Shown here: positions 1 through 9,144 of the stretch, in pieces
Layout: each line of letters opens with the position of its first letter
Position numbering within the stretch: the first letter of the stretch is position 1
NCBI GenBank assembly: GCA_034421995.1
Contig: DAOUJY010000025.1
Span: 1 to 64,000 of the forward strand
DNA: 64,000 nt
Direction: 5' to 3'
From: Bin87 sp034421995
GTDB taxonomy: Bacteria; Chloroflexota; Dehalococcoidia; Lucifugimonadales; UBA3495
Notes under the pieces: generated by a model
The model's database searches: none
What the model was told of the DNA's origin: nothing
Seen by the model: only the letters and a program-made list of their open reading frames with translations
Made by a program: the position numbers and the translations under genes

Positions 1-1
1 C

Positions 2-112
2 TCCCGAGGGAAGCTGGGCATCTTGCACTTGGGTTACGAATACTATCTCGCCACACCCGATCCGCCTGACCACCTCTTCACCATTCAACGCCACCAAACC
101 GGGTACGCGTGA
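2..112 (+). CDS. C-terminal end of an unrecognised protein (partial)
   Basis: An open frame enters from the left edge and ends at TGA 110-112. The visible 36 residues include a Tyr/His-rich tail (LGYEYYLATPDPPDH). I do not recognise the family. It runs toward the act operon, which probably has its own promoter just downstream. With so little sequence the coding call rests only on frame openness and plausible composition. Confidence 0.4.
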   Translation, partial: SRGKLGILHLGYEYYLATPDPPDHLFTIQRHQTGYA

Positions 113-125
113 GGGCGTCGGCTTG

Positions 126-152
126 TTGACAGGCCCTAGTGAATGTGATAAT
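126..152 (+). promoter_or_regulatory. Likely promoter of the act operon
   Basis: TTGACA at 126-131 is followed after 15 nt by GATAAT at 147-152. TG at 144-145 makes this an extended -10 (TGTGATAAT). The short spacer is offset by the extended -10. Transcription would start near 160, about 100 nt before the first ORF of the respiratory operon. Confidence 0.45.
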
Positions 153-258
153 TTTCACCAGCCAAAAACGGGCTGCGTGATTTTAGCCGAATCATACTGT
201 CCATCTACAGTCCACCAGCCCGACATCCAGCCGTTCCAGAGCAGGTTCAGTCCTCCAA

Positions 259-564
259 ATGCCGCCGCAGACCGACCCCAACGCGATGAACGCAGTGTTC
301 TGGAGCGATGTCAGCCTTTGGCTGACCTATCTCTGGATATACTTCCCCCTCATCATCCTCTTCGCGTTCTGTATGCTTATCGCTCATGGACTGATCCCGT
401 CGGGCGTGCGGACCGGAACCTATCCGGCGATGTTCTCCCGTTTGCGCATCCCGCTCACCGTAATCGGTGTGGGCGCGCTGGCCGGCGCGGTGGTGATGAT
501 GATCCTGACCATTACGCAAACACCGGTTACACTGCTCAACGTCTGGGACCGGCTGTTTGTATAG
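259..564 (+). CDS. Small two-helix membrane protein heading the act operon
   Basis: 101 residues with two clear membrane segments (about 28-50 and 70-92) and a short C-terminal tail. It is the first gene of the Alternative Complex III operon, with the pentaheme ActA gene 128 nt downstream, so it may be a small accessory subunit or assembly factor of that complex. No heme or Fe-S motif is present. I see no strong ribosome binding site before ATG 259, so the start is provisional. The family is not recognised; the role is inferred from position only. Confidence 0.6.
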   Translation: MPPQTDPNAMNAVFWSDVSLWLTYLWIYFPLIILFAFCMLIAHGLIPSGVRTGTYPAMFSRLRIPLTVIGVGALAGAVVMMILTITQTPVTLLNVWDRLFV

Positions 565-691
565 ACGCCGGGGAATGCCGGGCTACGCTCGCCGCAAACG
601 CAAGGCCGGCCTGGGGCCGTTACGCGACGCCACACCACCAACCACCATCCGACGCTTCCCGTAAACCCGCCCACCGACCTGCTCAAGCCAA

Positions 692-1402
692 ATGCCGCCC
701 CTGCCTCCAACTCGACAGCTCATCCCCCTGGCAATCGCCGGGTTTGTAGTCACCGCCATCGTCGCCTTCATCTTGGTGGTGCTGTTCATATCCTGGTTCT
801 CCAACCCGCCCTTCGGGTGGGGCAACGCGCCGGACCAGCCCATACCCTTCCCGCACACGGTTCACGCCGGTCCGGTTGACCATCCGGATCCAGAATTGAG
901 AGGGCACGCCATTCAGTGCGAGTTCTGCCACCGCAACGTCACCACCGGAGCTGCGGCCACCGTGCCGGCGGTAGAGGTGTGCGTGATCTGCCACAAGCAG
1001 ATTAATGGCAGCAACGTCACCGCCGGCGCTCGGGAGTGGATTGAGGAACGCAATCCGGACCAACTGGTCAACATCCAGCGGGTGCTGGACAAGCACACTG
1101 AAGGGCGGCCCATCGACTGGGAGCGGGTCCATCGAATGCCCGACCACGTCCGGTTCGTCCACGAAGCGCACCTGCGGTTCCTGACCCAGGGCGAACCGCG
1201 CCAGGTTACGCTGCCAGTGGGCGACGAAAAGCCCATGAACTTGCCGGTGACGCCGGCTGAAGCCTGCTCGGTGTGCCATGGCGACGTGGCGGAAATGAAG
1301 GAAGTGCAACCGCAACAGGGCCAGTCGTTAAAGATGGGCACCTGCCTGGATTGCCACCGCGAAAACGACGTAAGCACCGACTGCACAATCTGCCACAAGT
1401 AA
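692..1402 (+). CDS. actA: ActA, pentaheme cytochrome c subunit of Alternative Complex III
   Basis: 236 residues with one N-terminal membrane anchor (about 12-35) followed by five CxxCH heme c motifs: CEFCH, CVICH, CSVCH, CLDCH and CTICH, the last at the extreme C terminus. Five hemes, one anchor and position directly upstream of ActB are the hallmarks of ActA, which carries electrons in the quinol:electron-acceptor oxidoreductase on the periplasmic side. Heme attachment would need the Ccm genes found at 11.2-16.3 kb, consistent with the clustering. Extra histidines are available as distal ligands. Confidence 0.9.
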   Translation: MPPLPPTRQLIPLAIAGFVVTAIVAFILVVLFISWFSNPPFGWGNAPDQPIPFPHTVHAGPVDHPDPELRGHAIQCEFCHRNVTTGAAATVPAVEVCVICHKQINGSNVTAGAREWIEERNPDQLVNIQRVLDKHTEGRPIDWERVHRMPDHVRFVHEAHLRFLTQGEPRQVTLPVGDEKPMNLPVTPAEACSVCHGDVAEMKEVQPQQGQSLKMGTCLDCHRENDVSTDCTICHK

Positions 1403-1430
1403 GCAGAACGCTCACACCGGATATTTTCCA

Positions 1431-3677
1431 ATGAAACTGACGCGCCGCAACTTCCTCGCCTGGGCCGGCATCGCTGCAACGGGAGCGATTGCCTGCGACC
1501 TGTTTGACGACGAGCTGCGGGTGCAGAGCCCGGCGCTGATTCCAGAGGACCTGGTGAAAGGCCGGGACAACTGGTACGCCACCTACGATCCGTCCGTACC
1601 CGGCGGGCAGGGCGTCCTGGTGAGGGTGATGGAAGGCCGGGCCAAGAAGGTGCGTGGCAACCCCCGGTTTCCGACCAATCAGGGCAAACAGTCGGCGACG
1701 GCGGACGCCATCCTGCAATCGCTGTATCATCCCGACCGCATCGCCGGGCCGATGCTGCGCAGCGGGCCGCGCGGCTCAGGGCAATACCGAGCCATCGGCT
1801 GGGAAGAGGCGCTGAGTCGTTTCAACGCAGCGGTGGACGACCGGGGCGACGGGATGCTACTGATTACCGAAACCCAGTGCGCCGGCTTTGCCCACATCTG
1901 CAAGGCTTTTGCCGAAGCGTTCGGCGGGCGGCACCTGCGTTACGACGGAATGGACGACTCGGCCTACGGCGCGGCGGTGCAGGACATCCTGGGCACCTCC
2001 CGGATGCCCTGGCACGACATTGCACGCACGGAAACGCTGGTGAGCTTTGGATCCGATTTCCTCTCGACCTGGGGCAACCCAACGGCTTACGAAGTTGCTT
2101 ACGGGAAGTTCCGCGGCAAGGAGCACCGGGGACGCCACTTCCATTTTGGCTCCCGCTACTCGCTCACGGCCGCCAACGCTGACAAGTGGATACCAATCGC
2201 GCCTGGTACGGAAGGCTATGCAGCGATGGCCATCGCTTGGGCGGTTGCGACATCTCACCCGGAATCGCCTTATGTGCAGGCTGTTACCGGCGAAGCGGGA
2301 CCGGGAGCATTGAGCGGCTTCTCTCCTGACGCGGTGGCCGGGATGCTCCAGATACCCGAGGCGGTGCTGGACGGAGAGAGCATCACGGAGTTTTTTGAGC
2401 ATCTGGCCCACGACTACGTAGCCCATGGTGGCCTGGTGATCGGTGGCGGCGGCGAGGCCGGCGCGTACAGCAACGGCAAGTTCAACGCCTCGGCCGTGCT
2501 GATGTTGAACTACCTGCTGGGCAACGTTGGCAAGCGCGGCGGAATGCAGCCCGACGCCGGAGCGCCCATCGATAGCGCGCCGAGCAATGTCCCCTACGCT
2601 ACCCTGCGGGATTGGCGGCAGGCTGTTTCCGAAATCAACGGGGGACGCGCCCGATTGGTGATAGTGCACAACGCCGACCCCGTGTACGGCCTTCCCGCCG
2701 GCGTGGGCATCCGCGAAGCGCTGGCCAACGAGAACGTGGTGGTCATCAGCGCCAGCCCGTTCCTCGACGAAACGGCGGCCATGGCGGACTTTATCATCCC
2801 CGACCGGACCGGGCTAGAGGCCTGGGGCGACGATGCGCCCAACCCGGCTCCAGGCCGCAAGGTGTACGCCGTGCAGCAGCCGGTGGTGAACCCGCTGCCC
2901 GATCTGGATCCCCGTAGCTTCCCGGACATCCTGCTGTCCACTGCCGCCGACCTGGGTCGCGGTGAGATGATGCCGGCCGGCCGCTACGAGGAACTCATCC
3001 GGGCTAACATTGACGAACTGGGCGCCGATTTCACCGAGACGCTGAAAAAAGGCGGCTGGTGGGAAGCCGGCGCAGCCGCGAGGCCGTCGGAGCCGCCCGG
3101 CGGGTTGCTGGACAGTGTGGCCGGCATGGCTGCCATGCCGCAGATGCAGGGATCGGGCGATTTCCAGTTGCAGCCCTTTGCCCACCACACGCTGTTGGAC
3201 GGGCGCAACGCCCACCTGCCCTGGGCGCAGAATACGCCGGACCCGCTGACCACGGTGGCCTGGCAGACCTGGGTTGACATCAACTACGCGCAGGGCAAGC
3301 AAATGGGCCTCCGGGAAGGCGACGTGGTGAACATCACGACTTCCGCCGGCAGCATCCAGGCGCTGGTGTATCTGAATCCAGGGTCGCCGCCTGGCATCGC
3401 TTCAGTACCCATGGGCGGCGGACGCCGGATTGGCTCCGAATACGCCACCGGCCGGGAATCCCGCGAGAGCGGCAACGTGATGTCCATCCTGTCCGTGGCC
3501 GAGGTGGACGGGAGCGGCGGATTGGCGTGGAGCGGGAACCGCTGCATGATAACACCCACCGGCGACAGCATGGCCGTTTCCAAACTGGAGGGCGGCTACA
3601 CCAACCGGGAGGTTGGCGAACATTCCGTCGAACGGGTTTTCAAGTCAGTAAGCGACAGCGAAGGGGGGCATCACTAG
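1431..3677 (+). CDS. actB: ActB molybdopterin-oxidoreductase-like subunit (split ActB, part 1)
   Basis: 748 residues. The N terminus has a twin-arginine motif (RRNFLAWAG) and a lipobox-like segment ending GAIAC, so a Tat-exported lipoprotein is likely. The rest is the molybdopterin oxidoreductase-type domain of ActB, including a C-terminal dinucleotide-binding-like segment (ITTSAGSIQALVYLNPG). In described complexes this domain is structural and carries no Mo cofactor. ActB is usually one protein of about 1000 residues fused to a ferredoxin domain; here that domain is a separate gene starting 59 nt downstream. Confidence 0.9.
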   Translation: MKLTRRNFLAWAGIAATGAIACDLFDDELRVQSPALIPEDLVKGRDNWYATYDPSVPGGQGVLVRVMEGRAKKVRGNPRFPTNQGKQSATADAILQSLYHPDRIAGPMLRSGPRGSGQYRAIGWEEALSRFNAAVDDRGDGMLLITETQCAGFAHICKAFAEAFGGRHLRYDGMDDSAYGAAVQDILGTSRMPWHDIARTETLVSFGSDFLSTWGNPTAYEVAYGKFRGKEHRGRHFHFGSRYSLTAANADKWIPIAPGTEGYAAMAIAWAVATSHPESPYVQAVTGEAGPGALSGFSPDAVAGMLQIPEAVLDGESITEFFEHLAHDYVAHGGLVIGGGGEAGAYSNGKFNASAVLMLNYLLGNVGKRGGMQPDAGAPIDSAPSNVPYATLRDWRQAVSEINGGRARLVIVHNADPVYGLPAGVGIREALANENVVVISASPFLDETAAMADFIIPDRTGLEAWGDDAPNPAPGRKVYAVQQPVVNPLPDLDPRSFPDILLSTAADLGRGEMMPAGRYEELIRANIDELGADFTETLKKGGWWEAGAAARPSEPPGGLLDSVAGMAAMPQMQGSGDFQLQPFAHHTLLDGRNAHLPWAQNTPDPLTTVAWQTWVDINYAQGKQMGLREGDVVNITTSAGSIQALVYLNPGSPPGIASVPMGGGRRIGSEYATGRESRESGNVMSILSVAEVDGSGGLAWSGNRCMITPTGDSMAVSKLEGGYTNREVGEHSVERVFKSVSDSEGGHH

Positions 3678-3712
3678 GGCGACTGGATTCTCGCTTTGCC
3701 GGGAATGACGAA
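3677..3712. repeat. Partial copy of the GTCATTCCGGCG repeat
   Basis: On the minus strand this spacer reads CGTCATTCCCGGCAAAGCG followed by AGAATCCAG, a diverged half-copy of the module also found near 26.76 and 47.22 kb. It fills most of the gap between the two halves of ActB. Only one arm is present, so it does not form the full hairpin of the other copies. Confidence 0.6.
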
Positions 3713-3736
3713 TTGGAACCCTGGGGATAATTGAAA

Positions 3737-4525
3737 ATGCCGAACGCCGAGTTTCCGCACAAGTGGGGAATGGTCGTTGACCTGGACAAATGCACGGGCT
3801 GCCAGGCCTGTGTGATTGCCTGCCAGGCGGAGAACAACATCCCCATCAACACCAAGGACTACTTCCTGCAGAACCGGGCCTACGAGTGGATCCGCATCGA
3901 GCGCTATTGGGAAGGGGAATACCCCAACACCAAGGCGCGGTTCATGCCCATCCTGTGCCAGCACTGCGAGAACGCGCCCTGTGAGCCAGTTTGCCCGGTG
4001 TATGCCACCTACCACAACGAGGAAGGGCTGAACGTGCAGGTCTATAACCGCTGCGTGGGCACCCGTTACTGCATTAACAACTGCCCCTACCAGGTGCGGA
4101 TGTTCAACTTCTGGCATCCCAACTGGCCGGCGCGGCTGGAAAACCAGCTGAACCCGGACGTGACGGTGCGGACACGCGGTATCACTGAGAAGTGCACCTT
4201 CTGCGTCCAGCGGCTGCGGCGAGGCGAAATCGAGGTCGAGGCGAGGGGCGGTCAGCGGTTGACCGACGAGCGCATGACTGGCGGCAACTACGATCCGGCC
4301 TGTGTGCAGGCCTGCCCGACCAACGCCCTGATGTTCGGCGACCTGATGGATGACAATGCTGCCATCAAGCCGTACTTTGACGACGTGAACGCCAACCCAG
4401 GACACGGCGAACACGACCGGGCCACCCGGGCCTACCGGCTGCTGGAAGAGATGAACACTCGTCCCAGTGTCCTCTACCTGAAGAAAGTTGACCAGTATCC
4501 GCTGGCGAGCGGGGGCGGACACTAA
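3737..4525 (+). CDS. ActB iron-sulfur subunit (split ActB, part 2)
   Basis: 262 residues from ATG 3737 (a TTG two codons earlier is also possible). It has the four cysteine groups of the DmsB/NrfC/ActB ferredoxin fold: CTGCQACVIAC, CQHCENAPCEPVC, CVGTRYCINNC and CTFCVQRL with CVQACPT. This pattern normally binds three [4Fe-4S] clusters and one [3Fe-4S] cluster and wires quinol oxidation to the hemes. There is no signal peptide of its own, so export with the Tat-dependent ActB part is likely. Its stop overlaps the start of the next gene by 1 nt. Confidence 0.9.
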   Translation: MPNAEFPHKWGMVVDLDKCTGCQACVIACQAENNIPINTKDYFLQNRAYEWIRIERYWEGEYPNTKARFMPILCQHCENAPCEPVCPVYATYHNEEGLNVQVYNRCVGTRYCINNCPYQVRMFNFWHPNWPARLENQLNPDVTVRTRGITEKCTFCVQRLRRGEIEVEARGGQRLTDERMTGGNYDPACVQACPTNALMFGDLMDDNAAIKPYFDDVNANPGHGEHDRATRAYRLLEEMNTRPSVLYLKKVDQYPLASGGGH

Positions 4526-6057
4526 TGGCTAGCGAAGCGCAGCCCCAAACCGGGCACGAGGCTCACGGTCGGGAGCATCCGCCTGCGGCGGACCACGAAC
4601 ACGGCCATTTCGGCCCGGAGATGTGGGTCATCCCCGAACGCTCGGGGCTGGTGGCCGACGTAACTGCGAAGAGCCAGGCCGGCTCGAGCCTGCTCCGCAT
4701 GGTCTTCATCGCCGGCGGCGTGCTGACCATCCTGGGCATCGTGGGGTTCGTCCTGAAGTTGGCCACCGCTGGTTTCTCCGACCACCGTGCCTGGGGTTTC
4801 TACGTCGCCGCCTTCGCCTTTGTGTTCACGCTGACGGCCTCGGCGCCGCTGGCGGCCTGCGCCTTCCGGTTCACCAAGAGCCACTGGCGCCGGCCCCTCT
4901 CGCGCATCGCTGAAATTTTCTCCCTGGTCAGCGTCGTCAACATCCTGCTGTTCATACCGGCACTGATCGCCCTGCCCGACATCGGAGTGATGACGGAAAG
5001 CGGCGAGGCGATGGTGCGCCGCTCCATCTGGTTCCAGGAACTGAACAACCCGGCGGGCTGGCTGATGGCCGCCATGGTCGGGTTGGCCTTCTGCTCACTG
5101 GCGATCCTGTGGCTGGCGTCCATGCCGGACATGGCTCAGAGCCGAGGACTGGTCAGCGGGTTCAAAGCATCACTGTACCAGCGGCTGGCCGGCGGTTGGT
5201 ACGGGACCAAGCGGCAGTGGCAGATCCAGAAGGCTGGGTTGGCCATCCTGGGCGCGTTCTACTTCATGCTGGTGGTGTTCACGCAGTTCCTCATCGTCAG
5301 CGACTTCGCCATGGCGATGATACCGGGCTGGAAGGACTCCATCCTGCCGCCTTTCTACACGGTGATCAGCTTCCAGAGCGGCTTGGCGTTGATCCTGGTG
5401 GCGGCCTACGCCCTGCGGCGTTGGGGCGGCTACCGGGAGTATATCGGTCAGGCGCCCTTCTGGGCGGCCAGCAAGGTGCTGTTGGGCTTGACCCTGCTGC
5501 ACACCTATCACCTGTTCGCGTTCTTCATCACTTACTGGTACGGCCGGCTTGAGGTTGAGCAGGCGATCCTGAACTACCTGATGTTCGACTCGTACATCGG
5601 CATCTTCTGGGCGCAGCTCTTCTTTACCTTCTTCATACCGTTCCCGATACTGGTGTCCAACCACGCCCGGCGACAGGGCTGGGGCGCGCCATTGGCCGGC
5701 GTTTTCATCCTGATCGGCCTGATGCTGTGGCATGTGCGTATCTTCGCGGCGGCATTCGCGGCAGCTCCGGCGGACCTGCATGGCCTGTATTTCCTGCCTT
5801 CGGAGGCTTTCGCTTTGCCGGCGTTGTTGTGCCAGGTGACGGCCACTGAGGTGTGTAACGTAACGGCAGCGAGGTTCCCCGACCTTTGGGACATCTTCAT
5901 GCTGCTGGGTGCAGTGGGTATCGTGCTGCTGATGTTCCGCGTCGGTACGATGCTGCTCCCGCCGCTTTCCATGTGGGAAGTGAAGGAAGGGTCGATGTAC
6001 CAGCGGGTTGACACGCTGATTCGGGGCCGCTACCTGGTGCTGGCCAAGCCGGAGTAA
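4525..6057 (+). CDS. NrfD-like integral membrane subunit of ACIII (ActF/ActC type)
   Basis: 510 residues: a His-rich soluble N terminus (about 1-50, with HEAHGREH and HEHGH), then about ten transmembrane helices of the NrfD/PsrC family. It directly follows the Fe-S subunit and precedes a second NrfD-like gene. ACIII contains two such ten-helix subunits, ActC and ActF, thought to form quinol sites and possibly proton paths. I assign the next gene to ActC, so this one is the ActF-like partner, but the two labels could be exchanged. Confidence 0.8.
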   Translation: MASEAQPQTGHEAHGREHPPAADHEHGHFGPEMWVIPERSGLVADVTAKSQAGSSLLRMVFIAGGVLTILGIVGFVLKLATAGFSDHRAWGFYVAAFAFVFTLTASAPLAACAFRFTKSHWRRPLSRIAEIFSLVSVVNILLFIPALIALPDIGVMTESGEAMVRRSIWFQELNNPAGWLMAAMVGLAFCSLAILWLASMPDMAQSRGLVSGFKASLYQRLAGGWYGTKRQWQIQKAGLAILGAFYFMLVVFTQFLIVSDFAMAMIPGWKDSILPPFYTVISFQSGLALILVAAYALRRWGGYREYIGQAPFWAASKVLLGLTLLHTYHLFAFFITYWYGRLEVEQAILNYLMFDSYIGIFWAQLFFTFFIPFPILVSNHARRQGWGAPLAGVFILIGLMLWHVRIFAAAFAAAPADLHGLYFLPSEAFALPALLCQVTATEVCNVTAARFPDLWDIFMLLGAVGIVLLMFRVGTMLLPPLSMWEVKEGSMYQRVDTLIRGRYLVLAKPE

Positions 6058-6063
6058 GACAAG

Positions 6064-7455
6064 ATGCAGGAAGGCAAATTCCTACCCGCAGCGCAGGTCA
6101 ACCGGGACCTGCTGCGGTCAATACTGGAGACGCCGCGCTGGTACTGGCCGGTGGTGATGATGCTCGGTACGGTCGTGTTGGCTGCTGCCGTCGCCATCGG
6201 CATTATGATTGACAAGGGACTGGGCTGGGGCACGGGCCTGAACTTCAAAGACGCCTGGGGCTTCTTCATCACCACCTTCGTGTTCTGGATCGGTATCAGC
6301 CACGCCGGCGTGATGCTGTCCGCCATCCTGCGTCTGGCCAAGGCGGAATGGCGGCGTCCGGCGACCCGGGCCGCCGAAGTCCTGACCATCTTCTCCCTGA
6401 TGACGGCGATGATCATGCCGATCATCCACACCGGACGGCCCTGGCGCATCCTCTACTGGGCGTTCCCCTACGACTTCGCCCGGGGCATCTGGCCCAACAT
6501 CCGCACGCCGCTGGTGTGGGACCCATCCGCCATTTTGACCTATCTCACGTCCTCAACCCTGTTTGTCATCATAGCACTGGTGCCGGACTTCGCGGTGTTG
6601 CGCGACCGGACCACCGGCTGGCCCAAGATCGTCTATACGATGCTGGCCATGGGCTGGGAGGGCAACCCCCGGCAGTGGAAGCTGCAAATCATCGCGGGCG
6701 TGCTGCTCTCGGCGCTGATCCTGCCGGTATTCGTCTCGGTGCACTCCATCGTGTCCTGGGACTTCGGAATGGCGGTGGCCATCAAGTCGTGGCACAGCAC
6801 CGTGTTCGCGCCTTATTTCGTGGTGGGCGCGGTCCACTCCGGCGTGTCGGCGGTGGTGTTCGCCATGATCCTGCTGCGCTGGGCCTACGGCTGGCAGGAC
6901 TACATCCGCCACGAGCACATCGACGCCCTGGGACGGCTGCTCATCGTGGTTGCCACCGGATGGTTCTACTTCCTGGTCATGGAGATCATCTTCGGCATCT
7001 ACGGCCTGGAAGGCGACGAGCTGGCGGTCCGCGCCCTGCAATTCCTGCCCGGCGACCACGGCGTGGCCTACAACATCTGGATGATCATATTCGTGGGCAT
7101 CACCTACTTCCTGCCCGTCATCCTGTGGCTGCCCCGGGCGTGGCGACGCAACCTGTGGATAATGTCGGCGGCGTGTATCTCCGTGAACGTGGGTATGTGG
7201 CTGGAGCGCTACCTGCTGTTCGTGCCGGCCCAGGCCAACAAGGGGTTCCAGACCTTCACCTGGAACGACTACCTGCCCAACTGGCCGGAAGCGCTCATCG
7301 TGGGCGCCACCTTCGCCTTCGTGTCCATGCTGATGCTGCTGTTCAGTCGGGTCTTCCCGCTGGTGCCGCTGTACGACATCAAGGAAGGCGACATCCTCAA
7401 GACGGAAATGCAGATCGGCCGCCGCACGGTGCCGGCCACGTTCAGAGAGGACTAG
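6064..7455 (+). CDS. actC: ActC, NrfD-like quinol-interacting membrane subunit
   Basis: 463 residues with ten predicted membrane helices of the NrfD family. A conserved-looking helix includes GISHAGVMLSAILR, followed by the IIHTGRPWRILYW loop; this type of His/Arg-rich segment lies near the quinol site in described ActC. The C-terminal tail is short and soluble. The gene begins 6 nt after the preceding subunit, indicating translational coupling. The family call is firm; assignment as ActC rather than ActF is less so. Confidence 0.85.
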   Translation: MQEGKFLPAAQVNRDLLRSILETPRWYWPVVMMLGTVVLAAAVAIGIMIDKGLGWGTGLNFKDAWGFFITTFVFWIGISHAGVMLSAILRLAKAEWRRPATRAAEVLTIFSLMTAMIMPIIHTGRPWRILYWAFPYDFARGIWPNIRTPLVWDPSAILTYLTSSTLFVIIALVPDFAVLRDRTTGWPKIVYTMLAMGWEGNPRQWKLQIIAGVLLSALILPVFVSVHSIVSWDFGMAVAIKSWHSTVFAPYFVVGAVHSGVSAVVFAMILLRWAYGWQDYIRHEHIDALGRLLIVVATGWFYFLVMEIIFGIYGLEGDELAVRALQFLPGDHGVAYNIWMIIFVGITYFLPVILWLPRAWRRNLWIMSAACISVNVGMWLERYLLFVPAQANKGFQTFTWNDYLPNWPEALIVGATFAFVSMLMLLFSRVFPLVPLYDIKEGDILKTEMQIGRRTVPATFRED

Positions 7456-7465
7456 GAACATACTC

Positions 7466-7975
7466 ATGGCCAAACAAGCAATATTGGGACTGTTCCAGGA
7501 CGCCGAGTCCGCCGCTACCGCCGGCGACGCGCTCAAGGAAGCCGGGATCCCCGACACCGACTACGACTTCCTCACCGACGCGCCGTACCCGGAAGGTTCG
7601 CTGGGCGAACGGGAGGAACCGCACCGGCTGTACCTGTACCCGTTCATCGGCGCGTTGCTGGGCCTGTCGTCCGGCATCATGATCACGGCGATGACGCAGG
7701 TTGCCTATCCACTGGTCACCGGCGGCAAGCCGGTGCTCTCCCTGCCGCCCATGGCCGTGGTTTGCTACGAAGGCACCATGCTGGGCGCGATCCTGTTCAC
7801 CGTAATCGGCATCATCTTCGAGTCCCGCCTGCCCAAGTTCCAACTGGGCATTTACGACGACCGCATTACGCAGGGCTTCCTGGGTCTGCGGGTGAATGCT
7901 GAGGAGGAGCAGAGCCGGGAGGTGGTGCAGATAATGAACGCGGCGGGCGCCGTAGACGTCAAAACCGACGAGTAA
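7466..7975 (+). CDS. actD: ActD-like subunit (DUF3341), copy 1
   Basis: 169 residues with a soluble N-terminal part (AILGLFQDAESAATAGDALK) and two membrane helices (about 52-78 and 95-122), the layout of ActD/DUF3341, a peripheral-membrane ACIII subunit without cofactors. A second gene of the same length and architecture follows after 24 nt. The N-terminal motif and the YPEGSLGE loop are shared with that copy. Confidence 0.85.
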   Translation: MAKQAILGLFQDAESAATAGDALKEAGIPDTDYDFLTDAPYPEGSLGEREEPHRLYLYPFIGALLGLSSGIMITAMTQVAYPLVTGGKPVLSLPPMAVVCYEGTMLGAILFTVIGIIFESRLPKFQLGIYDDRITQGFLGLRVNAEEEQSREVVQIMNAAGAVDVKTDE

Positions 7976-7999
7976 GCAGCAAAGGCCGGATCTATCGCT

Positions 8000-8509
8000 A
8001 TGGCAACGCAAGCAATTCTGGGACTGTTCGATGACGCCTCGGCGGCCGCCGACGCCGGCGACGCGCTGAAAGCGGCTGGCGTCTCGGAATCGGACTACCA
8101 CTTCCTGACCGACGTTCCCTATCCCGAGGGAGCCTTCGGCGAAAGGATGGAAACACACCGCCTGTTCTGGTGGCCGCTGATCGGAGGAGCTATAGGGATA
8201 ATCGTTTCCCTGGTGGTTGCCGGCGTGACGCCGTTGGCGGTTCCGATGTTCACCAGCGAAAAGCCCATTCTGGCAATGCCGCCGCTGGCAGTCATCTGCT
8301 ACACCGGCGGGATGCTGGGAGCAATCTTGTTCAGCATCATCGGCCTGTGGCTGGCGCTGAAGCCCGGTTTCCAGGTCGGCGCGACGGATGACCGCATCAG
8401 CCAGGGCTTGATCGGCGTGCTGGTCAACGCGGGCGCCGAGCAGAGTTCGCGGGTCAGCGAGATACTGAATGAGGCAGGAGCGGTGGAGGTTACGTCGAAC
8501 CGTTCCTAA
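8000..8509 (+). CDS. actD: ActD-like subunit (DUF3341), copy 2
   Basis: 169 residues, exactly the length of the preceding paralogue, with the same start (AILGLFDDASAAADAGDALK), the YPEGAFGE loop and two membrane helices. The copies differ at many positions, so this is an old tandem duplication and not a recent one. Both may sit in the same complex, or they may give alternative forms. It ends 28 nt before the ActE start. Confidence 0.85.
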   Translation: MATQAILGLFDDASAAADAGDALKAAGVSESDYHFLTDVPYPEGAFGERMETHRLFWWPLIGGAIGIIVSLVVAGVTPLAVPMFTSEKPILAMPPLAVICYTGGMLGAILFSIIGLWLALKPGFQVGATDDRISQGLIGVLVNAGAEQSSRVSEILNEAGAVEVTSNRS

Positions 8510-8537
8510 TCTCAGGAAACGGCTGGCGGAAACACCA

Positions 8538-9104
8538 ATGCAGAAAATTGCCATGAGAAGTTTGATGACACGGATGAATCTGATGCGCGGCCGCTTGCTG
8601 CCTTTGGCCGGCCTGGCCCTGGCGGTCGGCCTGCTGACGGCGGCCTGTTCCCAGGGGTCGTACCCGTTGGACATCTTCTACGAGATGCACTACCAGCCGG
8701 CGTACAAGGCCCACGAGCCGCCTCGGCTCAGCGTGCCGGCATCGGCGGTGCCGTGGTACGGCTCGGCCCCGCCGCAGCCGACTTCCTTCGCCGGGTCCGG
8801 CAGGCACATCTTTGAGACCAACTGCGTCATGTGCCACGGCGCGCAGGGCTTGGGCGACGGCCCGGTGCTGGCGCGGATGTTGGTGGACTACGGTTATCAG
8901 ACCCTTGACCTGCCCATCCAGAACCCGAACCTCACCTCCGAAGCGGCCAAGAGCCTGGATCGAGATGGTTTAAAGGGAGTCATCACGGGTGGCGTAACCG
9001 TCATGCCCCCCTTCTCCAAACTGCTGACCGACGACCAGATCGAGTTGGTTCTCGACTACGTGGAAGGCTGTATCCAGGACGGCAACGCGGCGGCGTGCCA
9101 GTAA
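8538..9104 (+). CDS. actE: ActE, monoheme cytochrome c lipoprotein
   Basis: 188 residues from ATG 8538; a longer in-frame reading would overlap the ActD copy. The signal sequence ends in a lipobox (LLTAAC), so the mature protein should be lipid-anchored. One heme motif, CVMCH, is followed by GAQGLGDGP and a likely Met ligand in the VMPPF segment, typical of class I cytochrome c. ActE is the monoheme subunit that can pass electrons from ACIII to an oxidase. No oxidase gene is in the window. It is the last act gene. Confidence 0.85.
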   Translation: MQKIAMRSLMTRMNLMRGRLLPLAGLALAVGLLTAACSQGSYPLDIFYEMHYQPAYKAHEPPRLSVPASAVPWYGSAPPQPTSFAGSGRHIFETNCVMCHGAQGLGDGPVLARMLVDYGYQTLDLPIQNPNLTSEAAKSLDRDGLKGVITGGVTVMPPFSKLLTDDQIELVLDYVEGCIQDGNAAACQ

Positions 9105-9144
9105 CGCCGGTCCCTAATCGTGTATCCAACATACGAGGGCTGTT

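Noticed and set aside
6348..7682. 444-codon plus-strand frame overlapping actC
   Set aside because: Arg/Pro/Gly/His-rich out-of-frame reading of actC; no helices or motifs.
8469..8537. N-terminal extension of ActE inside the ActD copy
   Set aside because: The extension is Arg-rich and would spoil the lipoprotein signal; ATG 8538 gives a normal signal and lipobox.
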